This document shows positions 1-7,839 of a DNA stretch of 13,679 bases, piece after piece. The position numbers and the translations under genes were made by a program. Numbering within the stretch: the stretch's first letter is position 1; each line of letters starts with the position of its first letter. Source of the stretch: a bacterium (GTDB taxonomy: Bacteria; Ratteibacteria; UBA8468); the NCBI GenBank assembly GCA_030672255.1, contig DAOVGU010000126.1, positions 1 through 13,679 on the forward strand. Reading direction: 5' to 3'. Below the pieces are notes generated by a model. The model worked only from the letters and a program-made list of their open reading frames with translations, had not been told where the DNA came from and did not search any database.

Positions 1-172
1 TTCTCTTTCTTGCTCTGGTTGGTGTGGCCGCTGTCGCTGGCCATTGCTGGTCAGTTTTTCTCTCCTTTAAAGGAGGACAAGGGGCCGCAACCAGCGGGGG
101 GCTGTTCTTTTTTTAATTGGCATTGGCGCTTTGGCTAATATTACCGCTCTAAAAGAAACAATAAAAAGATGA
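1..172 (+). pseudogene. plsY: PlsY-type glycerol-3-phosphate acyltransferase, 3' part, broken
   Basis: PlsY is a membrane enzyme that acylates glycerol-3-phosphate from acyl-phosphate in the first step of phospholipid synthesis. The 5' part lies outside the window. Frame 3 reads a hydrophobic stretch followed by GHCWSVFLSFKGGQGAATSGG, which matches the conserved PlsY loop (usual form FKGGKGVAT; here Lys to Gln). That frame stops at 114-116, just after a run of seven T (108-114). A one-base shift there gives LIGIGALANITALKETIKR, ending at TGA 170-172 and overlapping the next start as ATGA. That is a typical operon junction, so the shifted frame is probably the original end. PlsY proteins normally have roughly 50-70 residues between the GGKG loop and the C-terminus; only about 20 are here, so an internal segment also seems lost. 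The family call is fairly firm. Whether the break is biological or a sequence/assembly error is open. Confidence 0.6.
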
Positions 173-750
173 TTCTCTGGCAAAGAAAGACCTATCGGTT
201 GGTAATGGGCCCTATCTTTCCCCTTACCTATTATTTCTCTTCTAAGATTCCCGCTCTTATCGTTACCGGTTTCTTTCTTTCCTTGATGGTCTTCTTTGAG
301 ATTGAAAGATTAAAGCATCCCGGTGTCTATAAATGGGTATTGGCTCATCTCGGTGGAATATTTAAAGTAAAGGTGGGAAGGCTTACCGGGACTACCTATT
401 TTTTGATTGCTGCCTTTATATTAATTCTCTTCTTTGAAAGGAGTATTGCTATTGCGAGCCTCTTCTTTTTTATCTTCGGTGATGCCGCTTCCACTATCGT
501 CGGCGTTAAATATGGTAGAATCAAACTATTTAAGGGAAAAACCCTGGAGGGAAGTTTAGCATTTTTAGCCATTGATTTATTAGCAGGCCTGATTCTCCTG
601 GCTCTCCCTGGACTTTCAATTGAGCCTCTTATTCTTCTCTCCGGTGCATTTGCGGCTACCTTGGTTGAACTTCTTCCTCTTCCGGTTAATGATAATCTTA
701 CCGTTGGCATCTTTAGCGCGGTGGTAATGGAAATCGGAAAAAGACTTTAA
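169..750 (+). CDS. Dolichol/polyprenol kinase-like integral membrane protein (CTP-dependent lipid kinase family)
   Basis: A 193-residue protein made mostly of hydrophobic segments (about 15-45, 74-103, 129-150, 153-170 and 177-190). It carries the motifs of the dolichol kinase / phytol kinase / CTP-dependent diacylglycerol kinase family: FGDAASTIVG (103-112), KTLEGSLA (124-131) and a C-terminal ELLPLPVNDNLTV (167-179). Family members phosphorylate a lipid alcohol at the membrane using CTP; the alcohol used here cannot be told from sequence. The start ATG overlaps the stop of the plsY remnant (ATGA at 169-172), suggesting translational coupling in a lipid operon. No strong Shine-Dalgarno is visible. 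The ATG at 205 is a possible alternative start, but it would remove the overlap and an N-terminal basic segment. The gene looks intact and of usual length. Confidence 0.8.
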   Translation: MILWQRKTYRLVMGPIFPLTYYFSSKIPALIVTGFFLSLMVFFEIERLKHPGVYKWVLAHLGGIFKVKVGRLTGTTYFLIAAFILILFFERSIAIASLFFFIFGDAASTIVGVKYGRIKLFKGKTLEGSLAFLAIDLLAGLILLALPGLSIEPLILLSGAFAATLVELLPLPVNDNLTVGIFSAVVMEIGKRL

Positions 751-774
751 ATTTTCTTGCAAAAATTGTATAAT
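745..774 (+). promoter_or_regulatory. Possible sigma-70-type promoter for the radical SAM gene
   Basis: A perfect TATAAT lies at 769-774. A weak TTTAAA at 746-751 sits 17 bp upstream, where a -35 box would be. Transcription would start near 781, about 10 nt before the ATG at 792. The -10 box overlaps the TTG at 774, which argues against TTG as the start codon. In an AT-rich genome a TATAAT can arise by chance. Confidence 0.35.
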
Positions 775-791
775 TGAGAATAAAGAGAAAA

Positions 792-2249
792 ATGAATTTA
801 GAGGAAAAAGTATTAAATATTATGGAGAAAGGACCTTCTTCCAAGTTTATTACCAGCATCATAAATATGGGTTTGAGAAATTCAAGAACCAGAAAAGCAT
901 TAATCAAAGCCCTTGAGGAGTCTACTTATAAAATGTCCCTTAAAGGTCCGGACCGACCGGAGAAACTCAAAGAAGACCGTTACTATATGTCCCGAGCTTT
1001 ATTAAATTCTATGGACCGCGTTCTATCCAGTAATAGTATATCCCGAGAATGTATAAGAAAATTGGTTGGTATATTCCTTTCTAAAATCTTTGTGGAGGGT
1101 ATCCATACGAGAAGAGAATTTAAGGAGACCCATGGATTCCGACCACCTAGCTTTGTTACCATCTCTCCGACCAATGTCTGTAATCTAAAATGCAAGGGTT
1201 GTTACGCCGGGGATGTTTATACCCGACATATCCTAAATTATGAGATTTTTGATCGAATAATTACCGATATGAAAAGGGAATTTGCCGCCCATTTCTTTGT
1301 CATCTCCGGAGGAGAGCCTTTTATGTATAAAGACAAGGACAAAACTTTAATGGATATCCTGGCTAAGCACGATGATGCCTATTTTATGGCTTATACCAAC
1401 GGCACATTAATAAATAAGGAGAAGGCTGAGCAGTTAGGTAAATTAGGTAATTTTACTCCGGCTATTTCCGTAGAGGGATTTGAAAAGGAAACCGATGAGA
1501 GAAGAGGAAAAGGTGTTTGGAAGAAAATCATGCAAGCCATGGATAATTTAAAAGAGGCCGGAGTGATGTTTGGTATTTCAGTAACCCCTTGCGCAAATAA
1601 TGCCGATATTCTCCTCTCCGATAAATTCATAGATTTTTTCTTTAAGGAAAAAGGTGCCTTTTATGGCTGGTATTTCCAGTATATGCCCATCGGGAGAAAT
1701 CCTTCTCTAAGTTTAATGGTTACTCCGGAACAAAGAGTGCAGATGTACAGAAGAATCTGGAAGAAGGTAACCGAGGAAAGAATATTTATCGCCGACTTCT
1801 GGAATTCAGGCACCGCCTCCGATGGCTGTATGGCCGCTGCCCGGGGAGGAGGTTACTTTTATATTATGTGGGATGGTACCATTACCCCTTGCGTCTTCAT
1901 ACCCTTCGCTGACAAAAACTACGGCAATATTTATCAGGTATATAGCAGAGGAGAAACCCTTACCGATGTAATTAAGTCTCCCCTCTTCTCTAGCATACGG
2001 AAATGGCAGTTTTCTTATTGGATAAACCAACCAAAGGAGAAATGTGGTAATCTATTGGCTCCCTGTCCTATCCGTGATAATTCTAAGGTTTTCTATGACA
2101 TTGTAAAGAGGACAGAAGCAGAGCCAGTAGATGATGGAGCAAAGACCTATCTCTCTTTTATTGAAGAAGAAAAGATGCCTGAGTATAACCGCAAATATAA
2201 TGAGTTAACCGACCCTGTCTGGGATAAGGAATATTTAAAGAAGGCCTAA
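792..2249 (+). CDS. Radical SAM protein with C-terminal SPASM-like cysteines
   Basis: A 485-residue protein if started at ATG 792. A TTG at 774 would add six residues but lies inside the putative -10 box, so I prefer the ATG. The radical SAM cluster motif is CNLKCKGCYAG (C130, C134, C137), followed by the SAM-binding GGEP at 173-176. The C-terminal half has four more cysteines (C346, C367, C418, C425), with C367 in a WDGTITPC context, as in SPASM/twitch domains that bind an auxiliary Fe-S cluster. An unassigned helical N-terminal segment of about 110 residues precedes the barrel. Substrate and reaction are unknown. The position after two lipid genes suggests a lipid or membrane role, but that is only context. 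The 3' end overlaps the convergent oxidoreductase gene by 15 bp. Confidence 0.85.
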   Translation: MNLEEKVLNIMEKGPSSKFITSIINMGLRNSRTRKALIKALEESTYKMSLKGPDRPEKLKEDRYYMSRALLNSMDRVLSSNSISRECIRKLVGIFLSKIFVEGIHTRREFKETHGFRPPSFVTISPTNVCNLKCKGCYAGDVYTRHILNYEIFDRIITDMKREFAAHFFVISGGEPFMYKDKDKTLMDILAKHDDAYFMAYTNGTLINKEKAEQLGKLGNFTPAISVEGFEKETDERRGKGVWKKIMQAMDNLKEAGVMFGISVTPCANNADILLSDKFIDFFFKEKGAFYGWYFQYMPIGRNPSLSLMVTPEQRVQMYRRIWKKVTEERIFIADFWNSGTASDGCMAAARGGGYFYIMWDGTITPCVFIPFADKNYGNIYQVYSRGETLTDVIKSPLFSSIRKWQFSYWINQPKEKCGNLLAPCPIRDNSKVFYDIVKRTEAEPVDDGAKTYLSFIEEEKMPEYNRKYNELTDPVWDKEYLKKA

Positions 2250-3230
2250 ATCCTCGGAGACCTCGATAATCTTTCCTTCATCTGAGGCAATGCCAGAAGC
2301 CTCCACCAGAGCAATCGTCTTGAGGTTCTGCCTCCCGGAAAAAGGGGGTTCAACCCCTTGGCTGATGTATTTATAAAACCCATCTAAAAGAATTGATTCC
2401 GGAGTTTCTCCTTCCTCTATGGGTAGAATTTCATCCTCAGTTTTCTCTGGTCTTCTGAGATGAATTTGGCCGCCAATAACCTCTAAGGAGCCCTTTTCAC
2501 ATTCAATATTCAGAAGGCTTTTTGTGCTATGAGCCGCAAAACCAGCCATAACACCAAAGATAACCCCATTTTCGAACTCTATCCAGGTGTAATTGCATGC
2601 CCCATGCTCATATGGACTCCAGGAAGGATTGAAACTGCGGCCCCAGACCCTTTTTGGTCTACTGTTAAAAAATGAATGGATGGTATCGAAATCGTGGACA
2701 CTTCTTTCCCAGAGGTAGGAATGTCTGACCTTCCCGGAATGATGAACACCCGGTCGCCAGGAAAGATTTATCTGCAGACCAAAAGAAGGTTTTCCATAAA
2801 TTTCTTCTTTGATTAAATTAGCCAATTTTTTGTTCAGAGGTGAATAACGAGCATTTTGTGCGACAACAATCTTTAGTCCTTTCTCTTCTGCTTTGCTGAC
2901 AATATCCTTTGCCTCCTTCAAAGACAGGGTAAATGGCTTTTCCACGAGAACATGTTTGCCCGCCTCAATTGCCTGCAGACATTGCTTGCTGTGTAATTGC
3001 GGAGGAGTAATGACAAATACGCTATCCGCCTCAACCTTTTCTAACGCCTCCTCTAAACTGGAAAAACATTTCTCGGGAGAAAGACCGGAGATAGCGGAGG
3101 CCTTCTCCATTGCCTCCTTGTTCACATCAACATAGGCTACCGAGACAAAATCATCCCTTTCCTTAAATAGATTTACTGGCCAGACACCTCTACCTCCTAC
3201 CCCTAAATGAATAACCTTTATCTTTTCCAT
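2235..3230 (-). CDS. Gfo/Idh/MocA family NAD(P)-dependent oxidoreductase
   Basis: A 331-residue protein of normal family length. The N-terminal Rossmann fold shows GVGGRG at 10-15 and an acidic residue D35 at the end of the second strand, which favours NAD over NADP. The signature VEKPF is at 96-100, with the catalytic-type Lys98. The second domain has SVHDFDTIH (177-185), the usual position of the family's active-site His and Asp. Members oxidise or epimerise sugars, inositols and sugar acids; specificity cannot be read here. Its ATG follows the uxaE stop after one base (TAAaATG), with GAGGTG as ribosome binding site inside the uxaE end, so it is coupled to uxaE. It is the last gene of the minus-strand array and overlaps the convergent radical SAM gene by 15 bp, leaving no room for a terminator between them. 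Confidence 0.9.
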   Translation of the reverse strand: MEKIKVIHLGVGGRGVWPVNLFKERDDFVSVAYVDVNKEAMEKASAISGLSPEKCFSSLEEALEKVEADSVFVITPPQLHSKQCLQAIEAGKHVLVEKPFTLSLKEAKDIVSKAEEKGLKIVVAQNARYSPLNKKLANLIKEEIYGKPSFGLQINLSWRPGVHHSGKVRHSYLWERSVHDFDTIHSFFNSRPKRVWGRSFNPSWSPYEHGACNYTWIEFENGVIFGVMAGFAAHSTKSLLNIECEKGSLEVIGGQIHLRRPEKTEDEILPIEEGETPESILLDGFYKYISQGVEPPFSGRQNLKTIALVEASGIASDEGKIIEVSEDLGLL

Positions 3231-3231
3231 T

Positions 3232-4338
3232 TTACACCTCTAATAGGTCTAAATGTTTATTTAAATGTTCCTCTACCAGCTGGTAATGTTCCTTTTCATA
3301 AAGAAAAAGAGAATTGTAAATTTCTTCTCGAAATTTAGAAAGAATGGAGCCGTAGGTGATGTGAATTAACTGTCTGACATCAGGAAGAGAAAATAGCTTC
3401 CCCAACCCTTCGTCGGAAAGACCCTCTATTGATGAAATTTGGGAGTGTGTCAAATGCAGGTTTGGGCTCTCCATATTCCTACTGAAGGTAAATTGATTAG
3501 TAAGTGGCGGAATTTTACCCAGATCAAGACTGACAGAATAGGAGGCCTTATCTTTCTCTATATTTCGGAGAGCGCATCTATGAATTTTTCGATAGAGGGG
3601 AGGGTTCTTTATCACAATAGTTCCTATTGCCTGCAGCCAACTGGTACCGGATGTTTTGATATGAAAGGTGTCGCTAGTTTTATGAATAATTGGATAGATT
3701 GAAAACTTATCACTCCCAGAATGAAGACTCAGTTTATAATTCCCAAGGGATTGAGAAATCAAATAGTGCTCTCTATAACCTTTTTCGAATTCTTCTATGC
3801 TTCCTTTATAATCTATCGCCTTCTCAAACTCGCCAGGGAAATGAAGAGCTAAACTGGTAAGTTCAACCCCATTTTTCCTTAAGCATTCCACGATAAAGAT
3901 ATGGTCAAGGGGAGGAGTGGTAACCTCAGTTTCGTCTACTGAAATTTCAAAGTCAAAATCATTTTTAGAAGATTTTAATACAGAATAGCATTCTCTCGCA
4001 AAATTTAATCCTTCTGTAAAGGTGAGAATAATTCTTTTGAGCTCCGATTCTGTAAAGATATACGATTTCTTGCCAATAGAATATTCCTTATTTAAGAAAA
4101 ATTTTTCTATCTCCTTTACCTTCGGGATGGAGGAATAATAACTCTCTTGCTCTATTGAAGACATTTTAAAAGGATTTTTAATCTGCTCGGAAATGTCAAT
4201 GGTAAACATAGAAAAACCCACTTCTATACCCTTTTTAAGGTGAAAGCCATCCTTGATGTGGTCGGCATCGGCTCCCCATTCGCCTCTATATCCTGCCTCT
4301 AAGAGCCCCCAGATGCAACTGTCCATCACATCCTCCAT
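3232..4338 (-). CDS. uxaE: Tagaturonate epimerase (UxaE family), C-terminal fragment of a split gene
   Basis: UxaE converts D-tagaturonate to D-fructuronate in uronate catabolism, as known from Thermotoga. The 368-residue frame holds most of the enzyme, including GADADHIKD at 22-30, the family's conserved acidic/His motif. The same frame stays open upstream of the nominal ATG and reads QQSVREITRTQRS directly before MEDVMD. In intact relatives this QQS(I/V)RE segment lies well inside the protein, so the nominal start is not the true start. The missing front is the adjacent 106-residue frame (4326-4646), which ends in the family's SFGF motif; the frames meet near 4377. About 35 residues that relatives carry between SFGF and QQSVRE (GDRLGLATPGH-like) are absent, plus a one-base frame change. 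The fragment is probably non-functional unless the break is a sequence error. Family assignment is firm. Confidence 0.75.
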   Translation of the reverse strand: MEDVMDSCIWGLLEAGYRGEWGADADHIKDGFHLKKGIEVGFSMFTIDISEQIKNPFKMSSIEQESYYSSIPKVKEIEKFFLNKEYSIGKKSYIFTESELKRIILTFTEGLNFARECYSVLKSSKNDFDFEISVDETEVTTPPLDHIFIVECLRKNGVELTSLALHFPGEFEKAIDYKGSIEEFEKGYREHYLISQSLGNYKLSLHSGSDKFSIYPIIHKTSDTFHIKTSGTSWLQAIGTIVIKNPPLYRKIHRCALRNIEKDKASYSVSLDLGKIPPLTNQFTFSRNMESPNLHLTHSQISSIEGLSDEGLGKLFSLPDVRQLIHITYGSILSKFREEIYNSLFLYEKEHYQLVEEHLNKHLDLLEV

Positions 4339-4646
4339 GCTTCTTTGGGTGCGGGTAATCTCCCTGACGGACTGCTGAAGCCAAAGGAAGCTTTCATCTT
4401 AGAGGAAACTGGATGAATCTCGGGAAAGATTTCTCTGAGGAGTTCGCTGTTGTTGTGATTCAGATAACCCAGCTTAAGATTCTCCTTTAAATCTTTCCCT
4501 TCAAACTCTTTATTTTTCTTGCTGTAGATTACCAAATACTTTTGCCGATTGTCTCTGACTGTAAAAAAGGAGTCTTTCTTTTTCTGGCGTAGAGATTTTG
4601 GGTAAATCTGATACTCGGGAAATAATTTTTTAAATTGCTCAAGCAT
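4326..4646 (-). CDS. uxaE: Tagaturonate epimerase (UxaE family), N-terminal fragment of a split gene
   Basis: A 106-residue frame whose first 90 residues resemble the UxaE N-terminus and end in PVSSKMKASFGF. The last part (SSPSGRLPAPKEAWRM) is out-of-frame reading of the codons for QQSVREITRTQRSMEDV, which belong to the next frame. The stop at 4326 is therefore a consequence of the frame change near 4377. No strong ribosome binding site precedes the ATG at 4646; a GGAGA lies about 17 nt upstream. The REP-like palindromes at 4680-4739 lie just upstream, between this gene and the DUF6807 gene. Together with 3232-4338 this is one broken uxaE gene of about 1.4 kb. Confidence 0.7.
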   Translation of the reverse strand: MLEQFKKLFPEYQIYPKSLRQKKKDSFFTVRDNRQKYLVIYSKKNKEFEGKDLKENLKLGYLNHNNSELLREIFPEIHPVSSKMKASFGFSSPSGRLPAPKEAWRM

Positions 4647-4679
4647 GTTTTAACGTGGGGAAAGTCTCCAATTATTATC

Positions 4680-4739
4680 TGTAGTGGCAAAGCTTGCTTT
4701 GCCACTGGTGAATTCTACCGAGTAAACTCGGCCACTACA
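4680..4739. repeat. REP-like double palindrome
   Basis: Two hairpins lie side by side. Hairpin 1 has arms AGTGGCAAAGC (4683-4693) and GCTTTGCCACT (4696-4706), 11 bp without mismatch around TT. Hairpin 2 is CCGAGTAAACTCGG (4718-4731). The whole unit is bounded by TGTAGTGGC (4680-4688) and its complement GCCACTACA (4731-4739). This looks like two related REP-type units joined, one complete and one with its left arm lost. The TAG stop of the DUF6807 gene (4735-4737) lies inside the right arm. There is no T-tract after the hairpins on either strand, so a Rho-independent terminator is unlikely. Whether it recurs in the genome cannot be seen here. Confidence 0.65.
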
Positions 4740-5850
4740 TTGTATCAACCTCAGGAGGGTTGACATAGTTATTGAAGTTATCAGCCACCTTTCCTTCTTT
4801 AGCATCTCCTTTGTGGATGTAAATCCGATAGGAAAAGTTGAACTCTTTATTTGCTTCTAATGTATGGGAGCCATCTCTGCTCTTATCGTTATAATAATAA
4901 GAAAGAGCAAAGGGATTAGCCGTCATCAGACCATAGTCCCTTACATGCCAGTAGGTTGGGTATCTGAAATTATCCGGATTATCAAAGACGGTTAAGCCCA
5001 CCTTTTCCGAATCAAGCGGACCAGAGTAATCACACCAGGGCGCTCTTTTTCCCCAGGTTTCCTTCTCATTAATCCCTTCAAAAGCATTCTCGATCTTGCC
5101 TTCTCTATCTCCGCGTAGTGACGTTGCCATCCGCACCGAGATAATTCCTCCTTCTTTTGTATCCCCAAAAACAACTTTTCCTTCGGTTGCTTTAAAGATT
5201 ATCTCAAAGTCGATGATTCTGACCTCAGAGATGTTATAGAACTTCATTTCTCTTATCTCAGTAAGTACCTTTTTTTCTTCTTTAGAAACCCAAGAATTCT
5301 CTGCAATAATTTTCCCGTAGACAGCTCCTGAGGAAAGTTCTTTCAAGGAATTATGCCGGATGAAGCCATGACCTTTTTCCTCACTCCAGTCATCAACCCC
5401 GTTGACATCTCCATGGGCAACAAGAATACCCCGATGGTGAATATGATCATGGTCAGGTGGCTCCGGTTTATCAAATAGTTCCCGGATTAAAGACCTTCCC
5501 GTTGGTCCAATAACCGGATTTAAGAAGGGGCGCACCCAATCCTTTCCAAAATGGTAAGTAGTAAAGAGATTCTCTCCTATCCTTACATCAACTGTATCTG
5601 CCTTTTTCTCCAGTTCTACCTGAGGAAATTCTTGCTCTTTTTCATCTGAAAGAAGGTATTCCTTTTCCTTTCCTTCGGCTAAATCCTCAATAATCCAGAA
5701 AAGTTTTCCTCCTTCATCCTGGCAAGGGATTTCCTGATTCTTCTCTAAATCAAGCAATTTAACCTTCTCTAAACCTTCCCCGATGTTAAAACTTATCGGG
5801 CAGAATCTCCTTTGATGAAAACCCGCTTTTACCACAATTTTCTTTTTCAT
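4735..5850 (-). CDS. DUF6807 / 'methane oxygenase PmoA'-like family protein
   Basis: A 371-residue soluble protein without signal peptide. It carries the hallmark of this family, DHDHIHHRG at 133-141, followed by DVNGVDDW (148-155) and a string of conserved Arg, Asp and Trp residues towards the C-terminus (for example the YPTYWHVRDYG stretch). The database name 'PmoA' is misleading: the protein has no resemblance to the membrane subunit of methane monooxygenase. The His/Asp-rich motif suggests metal or carbohydrate chemistry, but no reaction is established that I can name with confidence. Family genes often sit beside sugar isomerases and Gfo/Idh enzymes, as here. The start is supported by AAAGGAG shortly before the ATG. 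The stop codon falls within the REP-like repeat, so the last residues may have been changed by the repeat's insertion. Confidence 0.8.
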   Translation of the reverse strand: MKKKIVVKAGFHQRRFCPISFNIGEGLEKVKLLDLEKNQEIPCQDEGGKLFWIIEDLAEGKEKEYLLSDEKEQEFPQVELEKKADTVDVRIGENLFTTYHFGKDWVRPFLNPVIGPTGRSLIRELFDKPEPPDHDHIHHRGILVAHGDVNGVDDWSEEKGHGFIRHNSLKELSSGAVYGKIIAENSWVSKEEKKVLTEIREMKFYNISEVRIIDFEIIFKATEGKVVFGDTKEGGIISVRMATSLRGDREGKIENAFEGINEKETWGKRAPWCDYSGPLDSEKVGLTVFDNPDNFRYPTYWHVRDYGLMTANPFALSYYYNDKSRDGSHTLEANKEFNFSYRIYIHKGDAKEGKVADNFNNYVNPPEVDTM

Positions 5851-5865
5851 CTTTCTCCTTTCTAT

Positions 5866-6672
5866 CTAAATTTTTTTTAAATATTCAATACTTTTCTCGG
5901 CGATAACCTCTGGGCCAGGGCTAAAGTCAAAGACTTCTACAGAAAGGTATCCGTTATAACCTATCTTCTTCAAAGCCTTTTTAATCGGCTGATAATCTAC
6001 CTTGCCAAATCCTGGACCCAGGAGATTAGGGTCATTGGCATGGAAATGAGTTAAATAACCTTTGGATGATTCAATAATTTCTGGAATAGGTTTCTCTTCA
6101 CCACTCATTGCCTTCACATCTAAATGGAGCCTAAAATTAGGATGGTTGATCTCTTTTATCATCTTTATTGCTTCCGCAGCCGTATTGATAAAATTGGTTT
6201 CCGTCTTGGCTAAAGGCTCTAAAGCAATGGTGACCTCTCTTTCTGCTGCTAATGGTAAAATTTTCAAGAACCCCTCCTTTAGATAATTATAAGTATCCTC
6301 ATAGGTAGAGGAGGGGAAGATATTCCTTTGCTTGGGAGAGCCAAAGACCATCAATTTACCGCCTAAGTCGGCACAGAAGTTGATTAAATCTTTAAGGTAG
6401 TCAGTCGTTTTCTCCCGAATTTTCTTTTCTGGGGAGCTTAAACTTAACCCTTTTGGTGATGCTAAGAGCCAGTGAAGTCCAATAATCTCTAAGTTATTTT
6501 GCTCAGCCAGAGAGAGAATTTCTATTCTCTTTGCGGCAGAAATATCCTTAACGTCTTCGGCAAGAGTGAAAGGAGCAATCTCAATTCCTTGATAACCAAG
6601 TTTTGCCACATAATTAGCAATCTTCTCAAAGTCCCATCCCTTAAACATCTCATTACAGATTCCAAATTTCAT
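5866..6672 (-). CDS. Sugar phosphate isomerase/epimerase-like TIM barrel (AP endonuclease 2 superfamily)
   Basis: A 268-residue protein of the xylose-isomerase-like TIM-barrel family, of typical length and complete. Likely divalent-metal ligands are E152 (in ALEPL), D185 (in HLDV), H211 (in HFHANDP) and E246 (in SVEVF), the pattern seen in ketose 3-epimerases and hydroxypyruvate- or inosose-type isomerases. H67 in GLHW is another conserved barrel position. Substrate cannot be deduced; a keto-sugar or sugar acid fits the neighbouring uxaE, Gfo/Idh and DUF6807 genes. The start is well supported by AAGGAGG 8 nt before the ATG. Distances to neighbours are 13 and 15 bp, so it is within the operon. 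Confidence 0.88.
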   Translation of the reverse strand: MKFGICNEMFKGWDFEKIANYVAKLGYQGIEIAPFTLAEDVKDISAAKRIEILSLAEQNNLEIIGLHWLLASPKGLSLSSPEKKIREKTTDYLKDLINFCADLGGKLMVFGSPKQRNIFPSSTYEDTYNYLKEGFLKILPLAAEREVTIALEPLAKTETNFINTAAEAIKMIKEINHPNFRLHLDVKAMSGEEKPIPEIIESSKGYLTHFHANDPNLLGPGFGKVDYQPIKKALKKIGYNGYLSVEVFDFSPGPEVIAEKSIEYLKKI

Positions 6673-6685
6673 TTTGTGGACCTCC

Positions 6686-7825
6686 TTAAATATGGTCTAA
6701 GGGCCAGATGTAGAAGTCGAGGGGAAATATTTTGTTTAAGAGAAAAGTGGATCTGCCCGATGAGAAGCATGTTGCCGGAATAAAGTTGAAGAAAAGTCCG
6801 GCCATCTGCTTCTCCGGAAGGGAAATTAAGTTTTTAGATTTTCTTTCTTCAATAGAGCAGTTTTTAGCCAAAATTAGCGTAGCGGCCTCGCCACTTTCTC
6901 TTATCTGAAAACTTATCTCTTCCTTCTCGCAACTGTCCCATTTCTCCTCAATCTGCGGTAAAAACCCTTTTAGAGTCTCCTTTAGATTAATAATCTTAAC
7001 CGAATTGACGATAGTTAAGGACCAGCCAGCCGATAGTTCAAAGAGGATTTTAGGAAATTTTTTACTTACGGGAACAGGAAAAGTCATACTTGAGGAGCCG
7101 AAGCGGTTTAAAAGGTAAGCGGCAATAGAAGAGATGATTCTTTCATCTCCTCCCCATTCTATCACCTGGCTGGCTTGACACTCACCGGAGAGGTCTATGT
7201 AAGCAAAATTTCCTTTGCTTTCCGCCCAATAAAGGGTAGTGCCTATTTTTTGGTAATGAAGTTGATAGTCCTTTTTGTTCCTTTCTACCCTTAAAGGTTG
7301 CTTCTCGTGCACCTGGATAATCTTTTTCAATATATCTTCTTCCCCCTGATAACGCTTAACTCTATTTGCTGGTTTTATTCCCGCCTTGTTTAAAGAGCGA
7401 CTACTTATACTCAAGTTGACCTGTCTTCCTCCATATTCCCAGCCAAAGTTTCCATAACGATACCTATCTCCTCCAAGAACTGAAAGAGAATAACCTTCCT
7501 CCTTCATCCTTTTGATATTGTAATGCAAAAGTTTAGCCATATAGCCCTTTCCTCTCGCCTCGGGGTCAGTAGCCACCCCCCCGATTCCCCCGGTCTTAAT
7601 CCTTTTTTCTCCTACAATTAAGTTTAAAGGAAGAAGTCTGACTAAACTGACAATTCTATTATCTTTGGTGATCACCGAGATATTCTCCGGAGACCAGGTA
7701 TCCTCTCCCCAGACAGCCGGATGGGCGTAAGCAAAAATATTGGACGAATGTCCATAAGCATCTTCTAAAAACCTCATTGTCTTTTGGTATTCCTTTTGCC
7801 TTAATAGTCTCAATTCTTCTGCCAT
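6686..7825 (-). CDS. GNAT family N-acetyltransferase, Eis-like
   Basis: A 379-residue protein if started at the ATG at 7825. A GTG at 7843 extends the frame by six residues, but the ATG has GGGAGGG 6 nt upstream, an ideal ribosome binding site, so I take the ATG. The acetyl-CoA-binding region is at 79-100 (GGIGGVATDPEARGKGYM), with the Arg-x-x-Gly-type loop at 91-96. It is followed by a YGNFGWEYGG segment (124-133) typical of Eis-like two-domain GNAT proteins. The length of about 380-400 residues also fits Eis relatives, which have two GNAT-type domains and a C-terminal sterol-carrier-like domain. The acceptor substrate is unknown. It lies 14 bp after the FAD oxidase stop and 13 bp before the TIM-barrel gene. 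Confidence 0.82.
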   Translation of the reverse strand: MAEELRLLRQKEYQKTMRFLEDAYGHSSNIFAYAHPAVWGEDTWSPENISVITKDNRIVSLVRLLPLNLIVGEKRIKTGGIGGVATDPEARGKGYMAKLLHYNIKRMKEEGYSLSVLGGDRYRYGNFGWEYGGRQVNLSISSRSLNKAGIKPANRVKRYQGEEDILKKIIQVHEKQPLRVERNKKDYQLHYQKIGTTLYWAESKGNFAYIDLSGECQASQVIEWGGDERIISSIAAYLLNRFGSSSMTFPVPVSKKFPKILFELSAGWSLTIVNSVKIINLKETLKGFLPQIEEKWDSCEKEEISFQIRESGEAATLILAKNCSIEERKSKNLISLPEKQMAGLFFNFIPATCFSSGRSTFLLNKIFPLDFYIWPLDHI

Positions 7826-7839
7826 AATTGACCCTCCCT

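Noticed and set aside
774..794. TTG start for the radical SAM gene
   Set aside because: It overlaps a perfect TATAAT; the ATG at 792 fits transcription and is the commoner start.
4683..4706. 11-bp palindrome as a terminator after the DUF6807 gene
   Set aside because: On the minus strand the hairpin is followed by ACAGATAATAATTG, not a U run; a REP-like repeat explains it better.
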